32,792 nt of DNA from Desulfotomaculum sp. GTDB lineage: Bacteria; Bacillota; Desulfotomaculia; Desulfotomaculales; Desulfallaceae. Positions 24,646 through 32,450 of this stretch are shown piece by piece; positions within the stretch are counted from its first letter, which is position 1, and each line of letters starts with the position of its first letter. The translations under genes and the position numbers were made by a program. The notes beneath the pieces are model-generated. The model was not told the origin of the DNA and did not search any database. It was given only the letters and a program-made list of their open reading frames with translations. The DNA lies in assembly GCA_016841675.1 (NCBI GenBank), contig JAENYQ010000038.1, positions 1 to 32,792 on the forward strand. The letters are read 5' to 3'.

Positions 24646-26667
24646 ATGTGCGCGACTAAGAATGCGGTGCCGAAAGACCAGGAACAAAAAAAGAAACAGG
24701 TGAATGTCGAAAGTGCGAGTTTCCGAGAGCTTCCTGGTCTGCTAGGCTTATTGCAGCGCAGCCTACTCTGCTTAGTTCCTATTTTGGGTATTCTGTTTAT
24801 TATGGGCATCCACACTTATTGGGGTTGGGGGTTGTACACAGAACAATACGTTGGCCTGTTTATAACGCTCGTTTTTGTAACTATGTTCTTTTCCAAACCA
24901 GCCAGCAATAAAGCTCCACATGATTACTTGCCCTGGTATGACGCTCTGCTTGCTATATTGGCGCTACCGATAGGTCTTTACCTCACGTGGTTCTATCCCC
25001 AGATCGCTTTTTGTCTGGGTGATATTTCATTAGAACGAACTATATTGGGGGTACTAACGATTCTGCTTATCCTAGAAGGGGTTCGCCGTTTTGCTGGATG
25101 GGTGTTTGTGATTGTGATTGGCGCTTTCATACTCTACGGTCGTTATGCTGACCTGTTTCCGGGATCATTACAAGGTATTGGTACCACATGGGAGAGGCTC
25201 ATCACTTACCTTTATATAGACCCTAATAGTATTCTTGGTCAAATGACCTTAGCTGCCGGTATTGCATTGGCGTTTATCTTATTTGGCAATGTTTTGACTG
25301 TTTTCGGGGGAGCCAATCATCTTGCTAATTTGTCTATAGCAATCCTCGGCCATTTACGGGGTGGTTCGGCTAAGGCAGCGGTAGGGATGTCGAGCCTCAT
25401 TGGCTCAGTCACTGGTGGCTGCACTACCAACGCCATGATAACCGGGACGATTACCATCCCGCTAATGACCAAAGCTGGTTACAAACCTGAATATGCTGGA
25501 GCAGTGGAGGCTGTATCTTCCTCGGGTGGTGGAATAATGCCGCCAGTTATGGGCATTGTAGCTTTCATGATAGCTGAGAACCTAGGCATGCCTTATGCGG
25601 ATGTGGCACTTGCCGCCCTTATACCTGCGTTATTGTTTTATGTGGCGTTATTTGTACAGGTAGACTTGGAAGCAGGAAAAAGGGGGTTTTTGTGCATTCC
25701 TAAAGCCGAGATATCAAAATCGCGAGCAGCCCTGCGTGATGGGTGGGTTATTATTCCCTGCCTGGCTATTCTTATTTATACCTTAATGATAATCCGTATT
25801 AATCCCAACGTTGCCGGCGTTATCTCAGGCTTTGCTTCGGTACCGATCCTTATGATGACCAAGGACGGGCGTGGCAATTTCATAAAACGTGCCGTAGCTA
25901 CCCTCGAAGGGACTGGCAAAATGCTAATGACAATCACTGCCCTGATCGCTGGTGCCGGCATAATCATTGGGATAGCCTCTGCTAGCGGCCTTGGTTTTAA
26001 TATAGCCTATGCCCTCACTATTATTAGTAATGACAACTTATTTTTCCTTCTTGTTATTGCGGCTGTAGCGTCGGTAGTTCTAGGAATGGGTATGCCTCCG
26101 GTGCCAGCCTACGCTCTAGTGGGCACACTCATCGCGCCAGCGATGATAGAACTCGGCGTTCTCCCGATAGCCGCTCACCTGTTCATTTTCTATTTTGCCA
26201 CAGTCGCCAATTGGACACCTCCGGTCGCCCTCGCTTGTTTTGCCACCTCAGCACTTACTGGCGCCAACCCCAACCAAATTGGCTTAATCTCTATGCGCCT
26301 TGGTATACTAGCTTATGTAATACCCTTTTTATTCGTGTACTCACCGGCACTAATTCTAAACGACGCCAGTTTGACGATTATTCTTTTATCAGTGGTAACT
26401 GCAGTTATTGGCACCATCACTTTAGGCATCGGGTTGGTCGGTTATCTTTTCCATGTTGTGCCATTGTTTCGCCGGGTTTTGTACTGCATCGCCAGCGTTG
26501 CACTTCTCATTCCATTTAACCATGACATAAAGATAGGCACGATAGTGAATGGGACCGGGTTCCTTGTAGTAGTGATCCTACTTTTGTGGGAGATATGGTA
26601 CCGTCGCTCTGTAACAGGGTCTCTTCATAAGGGCATATCGTTCGTTAATAGAGACTATAGCGCGTAA
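24646..26667 (+). CDS. TRAP transporter fused permease (DctQM, TAXI type)
   Basis: A 673-aa inner-membrane protein starting at ATG 24646 after AAAGAGGTGG. The first about 200 residues hold the DctQ-like helices (LLCLVPILGILFIMGIHTYWGWGLY onward); the rest is the DctM part with about 12 helices. GSVTGGCTTNAMITGTITIPLMTKAGY and SSSGGGIMPPVMGIVAFMIAE form the conserved substrate/sodium region, with the repeat-related GMGMPPVPAYALVGTLIAPAM in the second half. Together with the TAXI lipoprotein at 21872 it should form a Na+- or H+-driven importer of an organic acid. The cotranscribed partner position is occupied by a pseudogene, so the distant intact binding protein probably serves it. Confidence 0.92.
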   Translation: MCATKNAVPKDQEQKKKQVNVESASFRELPGLLGLLQRSLLCLVPILGILFIMGIHTYWGWGLYTEQYVGLFITLVFVTMFFSKPASNKAPHDYLPWYDALLAILALPIGLYLTWFYPQIAFCLGDISLERTILGVLTILLILEGVRRFAGWVFVIVIGAFILYGRYADLFPGSLQGIGTTWERLITYLYIDPNSILGQMTLAAGIALAFILFGNVLTVFGGANHLANLSIAILGHLRGGSAKAAVGMSSLIGSVTGGCTTNAMITGTITIPLMTKAGYKPEYAGAVEAVSSSGGGIMPPVMGIVAFMIAENLGMPYADVALAALIPALLFYVALFVQVDLEAGKRGFLCIPKAEISKSRAALRDGWVIIPCLAILIYTLMIIRINPNVAGVISGFASVPILMMTKDGRGNFIKRAVATLEGTGKMLMTITALIAGAGIIIGIASASGLGFNIAYALTIISNDNLFFLLVIAAVASVVLGMGMPPVPAYALVGTLIAPAMIELGVLPIAAHLFIFYFATVANWTPPVALACFATSALTGANPNQIGLISMRLGILAYVIPFLFVYSPALILNDASLTIILLSVVTAVIGTITLGIGLVGYLFHVVPLFRRVLYCIASVALLIPFNHDIKIGTIVNGTGFLVVVILLLWEIWYRRSVTGSLHKGISFVNRDYSA

Positions 26668-26722
26668 CGAAGTGCCTGATTTATTAATATGGTGCGATAT
26701 AAAAAAAAGAATATTAAGATTA

Positions 26723-26774
26723 TTGTCCAAACATATGAATATTGTTAAAATAAACTTATCGAGTGTTCACTAAT
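26723..26774 (+). promoter_or_regulatory. Third promoter/operator copy (P3/O3) in front of a gene graveyard
   Basis: TTGTCC (26723-26728) and TAAAAT (26746-26751) are 17 bases apart, followed at 26756-26774 by TTATCGAGTGTTCACTAAT, the third operator copy. The arrangement matches P2/O2, except that the -35 box has lost its consensus. Downstream there is no intact gene for more than 800 bases, only remnants, so this is probably the promoter of a lost or scrambled second copy of the bbs-like operon. Confidence 0.6.
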
Positions 26775-26886
26775 AAAATGTATGCTGATTTAGTTGTGGG
26801 ATGAAGTGACTAACTAGATAGTTACTTACTTACTTGTTTACTTCTCATACCGTGCAGAGCTCATCTAAGTAGAAACATTTACACGC

Positions 26887-27187
26887 GCCTTTCCACACCG
26901 GATCGCGTTTCCTAAACCGTGAATGTGCCGTTTGTTCCCTTGTTAAACCCCAGCATGAGAGATATTAACGTTTTAGAACTCGCATCCGGCTGTAATGGAA
27001 TCGGCCGTATTCGGAGTAAAATCTGATTTAGCAGAAGATGATGAAGTCATGGTTAGTCTGGTACTTAGACCGGGACAAAGCCTCTTACCAGAAGATCTTA
27101 TTACCTTTTGTGAGGAACGAATGGTCTATTTCATGGTTCCAAGATACGTGCGTTTTATGGACGTTCTTCCTAGGAACGTTGTTCTTG
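26887..27187 (+). pseudogene. Mosaic of fragments from the bbs-like operon and its ligase
   Basis: Three pieces lie end to end. 26887-26911 is an exact inverted copy of the hydratase 3' end (3128-3152). 26920-26978 is an exact direct copy of 59 bases of the thiolase gene (3954-4012). 26979-27187 is a diverged copy of the AMP-ligase 3' part (about 9490-9700), still open for about 70 codons (ESAVFGVKSDLAEDDEVMVS) but cut off before the catalytic lysine. The first two are recent and the third is old, so several events met here. No product is expected. Confidence 0.75.
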
Positions 27188-27614
27188 TTCGGTTGCACTT
27201 TGCGTGATCTATTTTTACATTTAAGCATGTGAAATCGTGAAACCGGCTATTACCATATACCAAATTTATGTGCTATATTATCATGGTAGGGCATCATTCT
27301 ATGTTGGTTGTTTGTGAAAAATGGGTACCGTTTTTAAATTGCAAATTCACACGAGTGCATAAAAGAAGGCGCTGAACAATCATCACTCAGCGAAGTGATC
27401 GGTTACTTTTTCACGCCAGTTGTCGGATTCGCTGTTGCAACCAGCAAATACAAGTCTATTTTGACCCGATAACCAACCGCTTGGAAGTCCAATTGAAAAT
27501 TAGGTCTAAATCTTTAGAGCTCAAAATGAGGCATTGAATTATTATCCTGAAACCGCATAAATACTGTTTAAAGATTAAACTAAGTTTACTAAGGGAACTA
27601 AGGGAGGTAATTTA
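27188..27614. other. Spacer without recognised gene
   Basis: No reading frame with a ribosome site, RNA gene or terminator was recognised between the mosaic and the DctP gene. The minus strand of about 27395-27500 is open for some 25-30 codons in two frames but matches nothing I know. Confidence 0.35.
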
Positions 27615-28787
27615 ATGAAAAAGCGAGTGCAATTATTTTGGGTTTTGTTGACATTGGGAGTTGCGCTGTTGTTAATTAGCGGTTGTGAAGGATCTTCTAA
27701 AAATATTGCTGATAACACTGAGCTGGCAGATGAACAAACAACCAAAATTATAAAATTAAAATTTGCAAATTACTTTCCTGCTGAGAGTGGTCAAGGAAAA
27801 ATTGGTCAAGAATTTGCTGATGATATAAATAAACTTACTGACGGCCAAGTTGAAGTAGAATACTATCCAGGTGGTATGTTTATTGGACCGGACAAGACAT
27901 ATGATGGAGTAACCCAGGGAATCGTTGACATTGGTCTTTCGAGCCTTAGTTATAATTTCGGCAGGTTTACTCAGACAGAGGTACTTGACCTCCCCCTGGG
28001 TTTTCCAAACGCCTGGGTTGCAAACCATGTAGCTGTTGATTATTACAATGAATTTCAACCAAAAGAATTTGATGATGTACACATGCTCACCTTGCATTCC
28101 TCTGCAGTAAATAATATCTTTACTGTCAACAAACAGGTCAAAACACCGGAAGATCTTAAGGGCCTTAAAATAAGAGGCACCGGCTACATAGCAAAGTTAG
28201 TAGAGGCGTCAGGGGCTGCACCGGTTGCGGTAACTACGCCGGAAACATATGATAGCTTGTCCAAGAACTTGCCCAAGAACTTGTACAAGAACATCATTGA
28301 TGGCGTTATGCTTCCCTATGAAACGATTCTAACCTTTAGGCTTGGGGAAGTTACTAAAAATGTAACTGAGATTTGGCCTTTGGGGCAAGTTTATACTTTT
28401 TATATTGTTATGAACAACAAAAAATGGGATCAGCTTACACCTGATTTACAGAATACTATCACCGAATATGTTCAAGGAGGCTTTAGTAAAAAACTAACAA
28501 CGATGTGGAATGATATCGATATCAGTGGCTATAAATATGTCAGGGAATCAGGGTACAGTATTACTGAATTGAGCCAGGATGAATTGGTTGCATGGAATAA
28601 ATTGTCTGACAAAGTTATAGAAGATTATGTTAACAGCATGGTGTCCAAGGGTTACACCGAGGAAGAAGTTAATAGTTGGATTAGTTTTATCCAAGAAAGG
28701 ATCGGTTATTGGACCACACAGCAAATAGAACAAGGAGTTAAATCCTCAACTGGCCCTGCTGAGGTTCGTATAAGTCTTTTCCCATAG
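27615..28787 (+). CDS. dctP: DctP-family TRAP solute-binding lipoprotein (orphan)
   Basis: A 390-aa binding protein with GGGAGG before ATG 27615. The signal peptide ends in LLISGC (C24), so it is a lipoprotein. Mature features are LKFANYFPAESGQGKIGQEFADDI, YYPGGMFIGPDKTYDGVTQGIVDIGL, and LKGLKIRGTGYIAKLVEASGAAPV, which contains the carboxylate-binding arginine of the family (LKIRG). The usual hinge ETYDSLSKxxIDGVM carries an in-frame insertion (KNLPKNLYKN) from a triplicated 12-base unit at 28260-28295. No DctQ or DctM follows, so it must share a permease coded elsewhere or act as a sensor partner. The probable ligand is a carboxylic acid. Confidence 0.9.
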   Translation: MKKRVQLFWVLLTLGVALLLISGCEGSSKNIADNTELADEQTTKIIKLKFANYFPAESGQGKIGQEFADDINKLTDGQVEVEYYPGGMFIGPDKTYDGVTQGIVDIGLSSLSYNFGRFTQTEVLDLPLGFPNAWVANHVAVDYYNEFQPKEFDDVHMLTLHSSAVNNIFTVNKQVKTPEDLKGLKIRGTGYIAKLVEASGAAPVAVTTPETYDSLSKNLPKNLYKNIIDGVMLPYETILTFRLGEVTKNVTEIWPLGQVYTFYIVMNNKKWDQLTPDLQNTITEYVQGGFSKKLTTMWNDIDISGYKYVRESGYSITELSQDELVAWNKLSDKVIEDYVNSMVSKGYTEEEVNSWISFIQERIGYWTTQQIEQGVKSSTGPAEVRISLFP

Positions 28788-28904
28788 CTGGTTGGTGCTC
28801 GCTTTTTCCCTATTTTAAGCAATTTTGCGTGGTGCTGGGGGTATCCCTACTTTTGTGTAAATGGGTAAATCCAACGAATAATGGAAAACCTAATTAAGGC
28901 TCTT

Positions 28905-28970
28905 ACCAGTGAAGAATTCTATAATCAAGGAGATGATAAAATTAATCAATTTAACAAAAAAATACATCAT
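28905..28970 (+). pseudogene. Fragment of a PaaK-like gene end
   Basis: The sequence coding EEFYNQGDDKINQFNKKIHH matches the PaaK gene at about 32268-32328 (DEFYNQGRDNIEQFTKKLHH). It is cut at its right end by the inverted-repeat element at 28973. It shows that a second paaK-type gene once lay here. The bases 28788-28904 hold nothing else recognisable. Confidence 0.65.
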
Positions 28971-28972
28971 AA

Positions 28973-29110
28973 CCCAAGTTTGGCGACATAATTTTCCAAC
29001 ACAAGGCGTAGCATGGAAAAATGCTGATTAATTAGGACTACTTTATAGGGCGCAAGGCATGAGAAACCTTGTAACATAAGGGATTGGAAGTTTATGTCGC
29101 CAAACTTGGG
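28973..29110. mobile_element. 138-bp MITE-like element with perfect 19-bp terminal inverted repeats
   Basis: The ends CCCAAGTTTGGCGACATAA (28973-28991) and TTATGTCGCCAAACTTGGG (29092-29110) are exact inverse complements. The interior has no ORF. It interrupts a paaK fragment, as expected for an insertion. Flanks are CATCATAA and ATAGTATT, so a target duplication is at most two or three bases and not certain. It is probably a non-autonomous derivative of an insertion sequence with these ends; the parent is not in the window. Confidence 0.65.
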
Positions 29111-29120
29111 ATAGTATTCC

Positions 29121-29167
29121 AAAAAACCGCCTGCTTTTTTTCGAAGAAAAGCCAGGCGGTTTTTTTA
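29121..29167 (+). terminator. Rho-independent terminator
   Basis: The stem ACCGCCTG (29126-29133) pairs with CAGGCGGT (29153-29160) and extends inward through GCTTTT/AAAAGC. It is flanked by A6 on the left and T7 on the right, so it can work in both directions. It ends transcription from the dctP side before the regulator gene. Confidence 0.85.
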
Positions 29168-29329
29168 TATCCTAATAATTATTGCATTCTGTATTTTGGT
29201 ATTGATTATGAAGAGTATAATAGTCCATAATTACATATATGTATACTTATATTAACGTTACAGTATTAGTTAGTGGCTATGCTAGTTTAAAAATAAGCTC
29301 CTTGGATGTATAAGAAGGGAGATCTAGTA

Positions 29330-30784
29330 TTGGGGAATAGAAAAAGTTACCAGGAAATAACGGATGAGCTTAATTATTTACGCGACAGATTAACGGAATT
29401 AGAAGAACTAAATCGGGACTATTTAGGTATGATTGAAAACTCCTACGATGCTATGACTATAACTGATTGTGATGGCAGACTTCTTTTAGTGAATCCGGCG
29501 TTTGAGAGGATTATGGGAATAAAGAAATCAGAAGCACTTAGCCGGACAATTCAGGACTTGACAAATGAAAGGATTACCGACGCTAGCGCAGCCTTAAAAG
29601 CATTTGAGACAGGTAACGAGGAAACAGTAATTGTAAACACAAGTGCAGGCAGGCAGGTTTTAAGCACCGGAGTCCCGTTCTATGACCATACCGGTAAAAT
29701 TGTTAGAGTGTACTGCAATATACGCGATGTAACAGAATTAAACCATTTGAGACAAAAATATGAACAATCCCAAAAACTCGCTTCAAAATACTTATTTGAG
29801 CTGCTTGAATTAAAAAGAGGGAAAACATTTAAGTTCGTTGCCCACAGTAAAAAAATTAAGCTAATGCTTGAAACCGTTTATCGAATTGCCATTGTGGATA
29901 GTACAGTTCTTATCCTTGGTGAATCCGGAGTTGGCAAGGACCTCGTAGCCCGGATTATCCATGAGGCTAGTTTGCGAAATGAATGTGGATCTTTTTTAAA
30001 AATTAACTGTGCTGCCATCCCGGCGGACTTACTCGAATCTGAACTTTTTGGTTATGAGGGAGGGGCCTTTACCGGGGCCAAGAAGGATGGCAAAGTTGGT
30101 TACTTTGAAATAGCAAATAAAGGAACCATCTTTCTTGACGAAATAGGAGAGCTTCCCAAAAAACTTCAAGTAAAGCTATTAGCGGTAATTCAGGATCAAA
30201 AAATCACTAAGATTGGCGGGGTAAAAGAAAAAGATGTTGATGTCCGTATCATTGCAGCTACCAATCGGGACTTGGAGCAAATGGTGAGACAGGGTGATTT
30301 CAGAGAAGACCTTTTTTATAGGCTGAACGTGGTTCCGATAATAATTCCTCCGTTGCGGGAACGAAAAGAGGATATACCATTCCTGATTGTCCATTATACA
30401 GAACTTTTTAATCAAAAGTACAATCGGGAAGTAAAGTTCAGCAAAGAGGCTATCGAAGTGTTATATAAGTATAATTGGCCGGGTAATGTTAGGGAACTTG
30501 CCAATCTTGTCGAAAGAGTTATCGTAACTAGCCAGGAGTCAGTAATAAACCCGGAACTTATTCCGAATAAATACCTAGTACGGACTCAAAACCCTGCCGA
30601 AACAGGGTTTAATTTTAAGTCTCTCAGTGATGCAGTGGAGAAGTACGAGTTGAAGCTTGTTAAAAATACTCTGGAACTTTGTAAAAGTAGGGAAGAGGCC
30701 GCTAATAAACTTGGTATAAGCCTTTCCAGCCTAACTCGAAGGATGAGAAGACTGAAACAAGTCGAAAATGAAGGTCAAATTTGA
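29330..30784 (+). CDS. PAS-domain sigma-54-dependent transcriptional activator
   Basis: A bacterial enhancer-binding protein of 484 aa. TTG 29330 is preferred, eight bases after AAGGGAG; the in-frame ATG 29306 lacks a ribosome site. The order is a short coiled segment, a PAS sensor domain (about 25-140, MIENSYDAMTITDCDGRLLLVNPAF), and the AAA+ domain (about 175-405) with Walker A GESGVGKD (197-204), the sigma-54 contact loop GAFTGA (245-250), Walker B GTIFLDEIGEL and the arginine-finger region FYRLNVVPI. A Fis-type helix-turn-helix follows at about 440-480 (EEAANKLGISLSSLTRRMRRL). There is no receiver domain, so a small ligand at the PAS domain is the probable signal. The likely target is the paaK gene downstream, through the palindromes at 30773 and 30840. 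Confidence 0.9.
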   Translation: MGNRKSYQEITDELNYLRDRLTELEELNRDYLGMIENSYDAMTITDCDGRLLLVNPAFERIMGIKKSEALSRTIQDLTNERITDASAALKAFETGNEETVIVNTSAGRQVLSTGVPFYDHTGKIVRVYCNIRDVTELNHLRQKYEQSQKLASKYLFELLELKRGKTFKFVAHSKKIKLMLETVYRIAIVDSTVLILGESGVGKDLVARIIHEASLRNECGSFLKINCAAIPADLLESELFGYEGGAFTGAKKDGKVGYFEIANKGTIFLDEIGELPKKLQVKLLAVIQDQKITKIGGVKEKDVDVRIIAATNRDLEQMVRQGDFREDLFYRLNVVPIIIPPLRERKEDIPFLIVHYTELFNQKYNREVKFSKEAIEVLYKYNWPGNVRELANLVERVIVTSQESVINPELIPNKYLVRTQNPAETGFNFKSLSDAVEKYELKLVKNTLELCKSREEAANKLGISLSSLTRRMRRLKQVENEGQI

Positions 30785-30786
30785 CC
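30773..30786. promoter_or_regulatory. Upstream activator site, copy 1
   Basis: GGTCAAATTTGACC is a perfect 14-base palindrome that overlaps the stop codon of the sigma-54 activator gene. An identical copy stands 67 bases further on. It is centred about 128 bases before the -24 element of the sigma-54 promoter, a normal enhancer distance. Confidence 0.7.
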
Positions 30787-30839
30787 TGGCAAAAAGTCTT
30801 GATTTGAGGTCATTTAACAGTTACACACTTTGTTTTGAA

Positions 30840-30853
30840 GGTCAAATTTGACC
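30840..30853. promoter_or_regulatory. Upstream activator site, copy 2
   Basis: The second identical palindrome GGTCAAATTTGACC is centred about 61 bases before the -24 element. A half site (GAGGTCATTT, about 30807-30816) lies between the two. Paired identical sites are typical for the binding of enhancer-protein dimers, and the adjacent activator gene is the natural candidate. Confidence 0.7.
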
Positions 30854-30883
30854 AGCTAGATACCTGACAATTCAGAAAATTGA

Positions 30884-30921
30884 GGCAAAAAGCGTGCTGC
30901 AAGTTTGGCACGCTTTTTGCC
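30884..30921 (+). terminator. Hairpin with 14-bp perfect arms after the activator gene
   Basis: GGCAAAAAGCGTGC (30884-30897) and GCACGCTTTTTGCC (30908-30921) are exact inverse complements around a 10-base loop. A GC-rich core followed by TTTTT looks like an intrinsic terminator for the activator gene. The right arm is at the same time a full sigma-54 promoter match, so both functions may share the site. Confidence 0.6.
30906..30920 (+). promoter_or_regulatory. Sigma-54 promoter of the paaK-type gene
   Basis: TGGCACG-CTTT-TTGC matches the sigma-54 consensus at every position, with correct spacing of the -24 GG (30907-30908) and -12 GC (30919-30920). Two enhancer-type palindromes precede it and a sigma-54 activator gene is adjacent. 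Transcription would begin near 30932 and leave a leader of about 180 bases. Confidence 0.65.
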
Positions 30922-31053
30922 TATTTATAAAATCAGTGGAACCTGTTGAATTTATTTTATGTAGATGCTCGAGCGATGTAAGGGCGGTAAAAGGTTTTAG
31001 GTGGTGTTCGAAGCGTTGTACCGCTCAAAAGTAAACTTAATTAGGGAGGGCCG

Positions 31054-31107
31054 ATGACAGTTGGGGTTAGGTTTCATAATTTTAAAAAAATTTCTTTTAA
31101 GGAGTGA
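31054..31107 (+). CDS. Possible 17-codon leader peptide before paaK
   Basis: ATG 31054 follows GGGAGGG and starts a short frame (MTVGVRFHNFKKISFKE) that ends with TGA at 31105-31107, right after the AAGGAG ribosome site of paaK. This arrangement would let ribosomes on the short frame couple into, or cover, the paaK start. There is no homology to known leader peptides, and the frame may be fortuitous. Confidence 0.3.
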   Translation: MTVGVRFHNFKKISFKE

Positions 31108-31112
31108 TATTC

Positions 31113-32450
31113 ATGGTAAAAATGCCCAGCCATACCCTAATCCGTGACCCTAAAGTCGAATGTATGCCTATTGAAGAACGTCGGCAGCTTCAGTTTAAGC
31201 GATTAAAAGATCTGGTGGAAAGGGTATATATACAATCGCCGTTTTACAGGAAACATTTTATTGAACATGGAGTCAGGCCGGATGATATCAAAACTCTTGA
31301 AGATTTACGCAGACTACCGTTTACAGTAAAAGACGATCTGCGTGAAAATTATCCCTTTGAACTTTTTTCAGTACCTGTAAAAGACGTAGTTAGAATACAT
31401 TGCTCCAGCGGTACCACCGGCAAGCCGGTGGTATCAGGTTACACTCATAATGATATGGAAACATGGACTGAATTGATGGCCAGAACCTTTACCTTAGCCG
31501 GCGTTACGTATCGAGACGTTGTGCACAACGCCTTTGGGTATGGCCTGTTTACCGGTGGCTTGGGGCATGATATGGGGGCCAGAAAAATCGGTGCCGCCGT
31601 CGTGCCTATGTCTGGGGGAGTAAATAATCGCCAAATAATGCTCATGGAGGATTTCGGGGCCACCGTATTAACTTGTACCCCCTCATACGCCTTAGTATTG
31701 GCGGAAACGGCAGCTAAAATGGGAGTGGATATAAAATCCCGTCTCAAGCTAAGAGTAGCCTTATTTGGTGCCGAACCATCGACCGAAGAGATGCGCGAAC
31801 ACATTGAAGAAAAGCTGCATTTGGAGGCCTATGAAACCTTTGGTATGGGTGAAATTATGGGCCCCGGGATTTCGGTTGAATGTGCTTATCATAACGGTAT
31901 GCATATGCAGGATGATCATTTTCTGCCGGAAATTATCGATCCGGATACAGGGGAGCCATTACCACCCGGCGAGCAGGGTGAGTTGGTGATCACTACCCTG
32001 ACCAAGGAAGCCATGCCACTAATCAGGTATCGGACCAGGGATATCACCAGGCTGAACACCGAACCATGCCCGTGCGGTCGTACAGCCATACGCCATTTCA
32101 AACTGGCTGGTCGCACTGATGACATGATGGTTATCAAGGGCGTCAACGTATTCCCATCTCAGGTGGAAGCTGTACTGCTGCGTCATAGTGAACTGGCGCC
32201 GCAATACGTGTTGGTTGTAGAGCGGGTCAATAACCTGGATCGGTTGGAAATACAGGTAGAAGCCAGTGATGAATTCTACAATCAGGGAAGAGACAATATT
32301 GAGCAATTTACTAAAAAACTACATCATGAAATGCAACAGATGCTTTATATCTCCAGCAAAATAACCATTGTGCCGCCGCGGGCCATCCAGCGCAGTGAGG
32401 GTAAGGCCAAGCGGGTCATAGACAGGCGCAAAGAAACAAATCAAATCTAA
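31113..32450 (+). CDS. paaK: Phenylacetate-CoA ligase family protein
   Basis: An AMP-forming ligase of 445 aa that activates aryl acids such as phenylacetate to CoA esters. ATG 31113 has AAGGAG at the right distance; an in-frame GTG at 31104 overlaps that site. Motifs are the P-loop CSSGTTGKPVVSGYT (97-111), YETFGMGEIMGPG (from Y240), the RTRDITRL segment with the ribose-binding aspartate, the cysteine pair in EPCPCGRT, GRTDDMMVIKGVNVFPSQVE at the hinge, and the C-terminal AMP-binding domain ending EGKAKRVIDRR with the catalytic lysine. PaaK paralogues vary in substrate, so phenylacetate is likely but not certain. Apparently induced through sigma-54. A fragment of a related gene lies at 28905-28970. 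Confidence 0.88.
   Translation: MVKMPSHTLIRDPKVECMPIEERRQLQFKRLKDLVERVYIQSPFYRKHFIEHGVRPDDIKTLEDLRRLPFTVKDDLRENYPFELFSVPVKDVVRIHCSSGTTGKPVVSGYTHNDMETWTELMARTFTLAGVTYRDVVHNAFGYGLFTGGLGHDMGARKIGAAVVPMSGGVNNRQIMLMEDFGATVLTCTPSYALVLAETAAKMGVDIKSRLKLRVALFGAEPSTEEMREHIEEKLHLEAYETFGMGEIMGPGISVECAYHNGMHMQDDHFLPEIIDPDTGEPLPPGEQGELVITTLTKEAMPLIRYRTRDITRLNTEPCPCGRTAIRHFKLAGRTDDMMVIKGVNVFPSQVEAVLLRHSELAPQYVLVVERVNNLDRLEIQVEASDEFYNQGRDNIEQFTKKLHHEMQQMLYISSKITIVPPRAIQRSEGKAKRVIDRRKETNQI

Noticed and set aside
26995-27207. Open frame of 70 codons with ligase homology
   Set aside because: It begins in the middle of the ligase C-terminal domain and ends before the catalytic lysine, so it is a remnant and not a gene.
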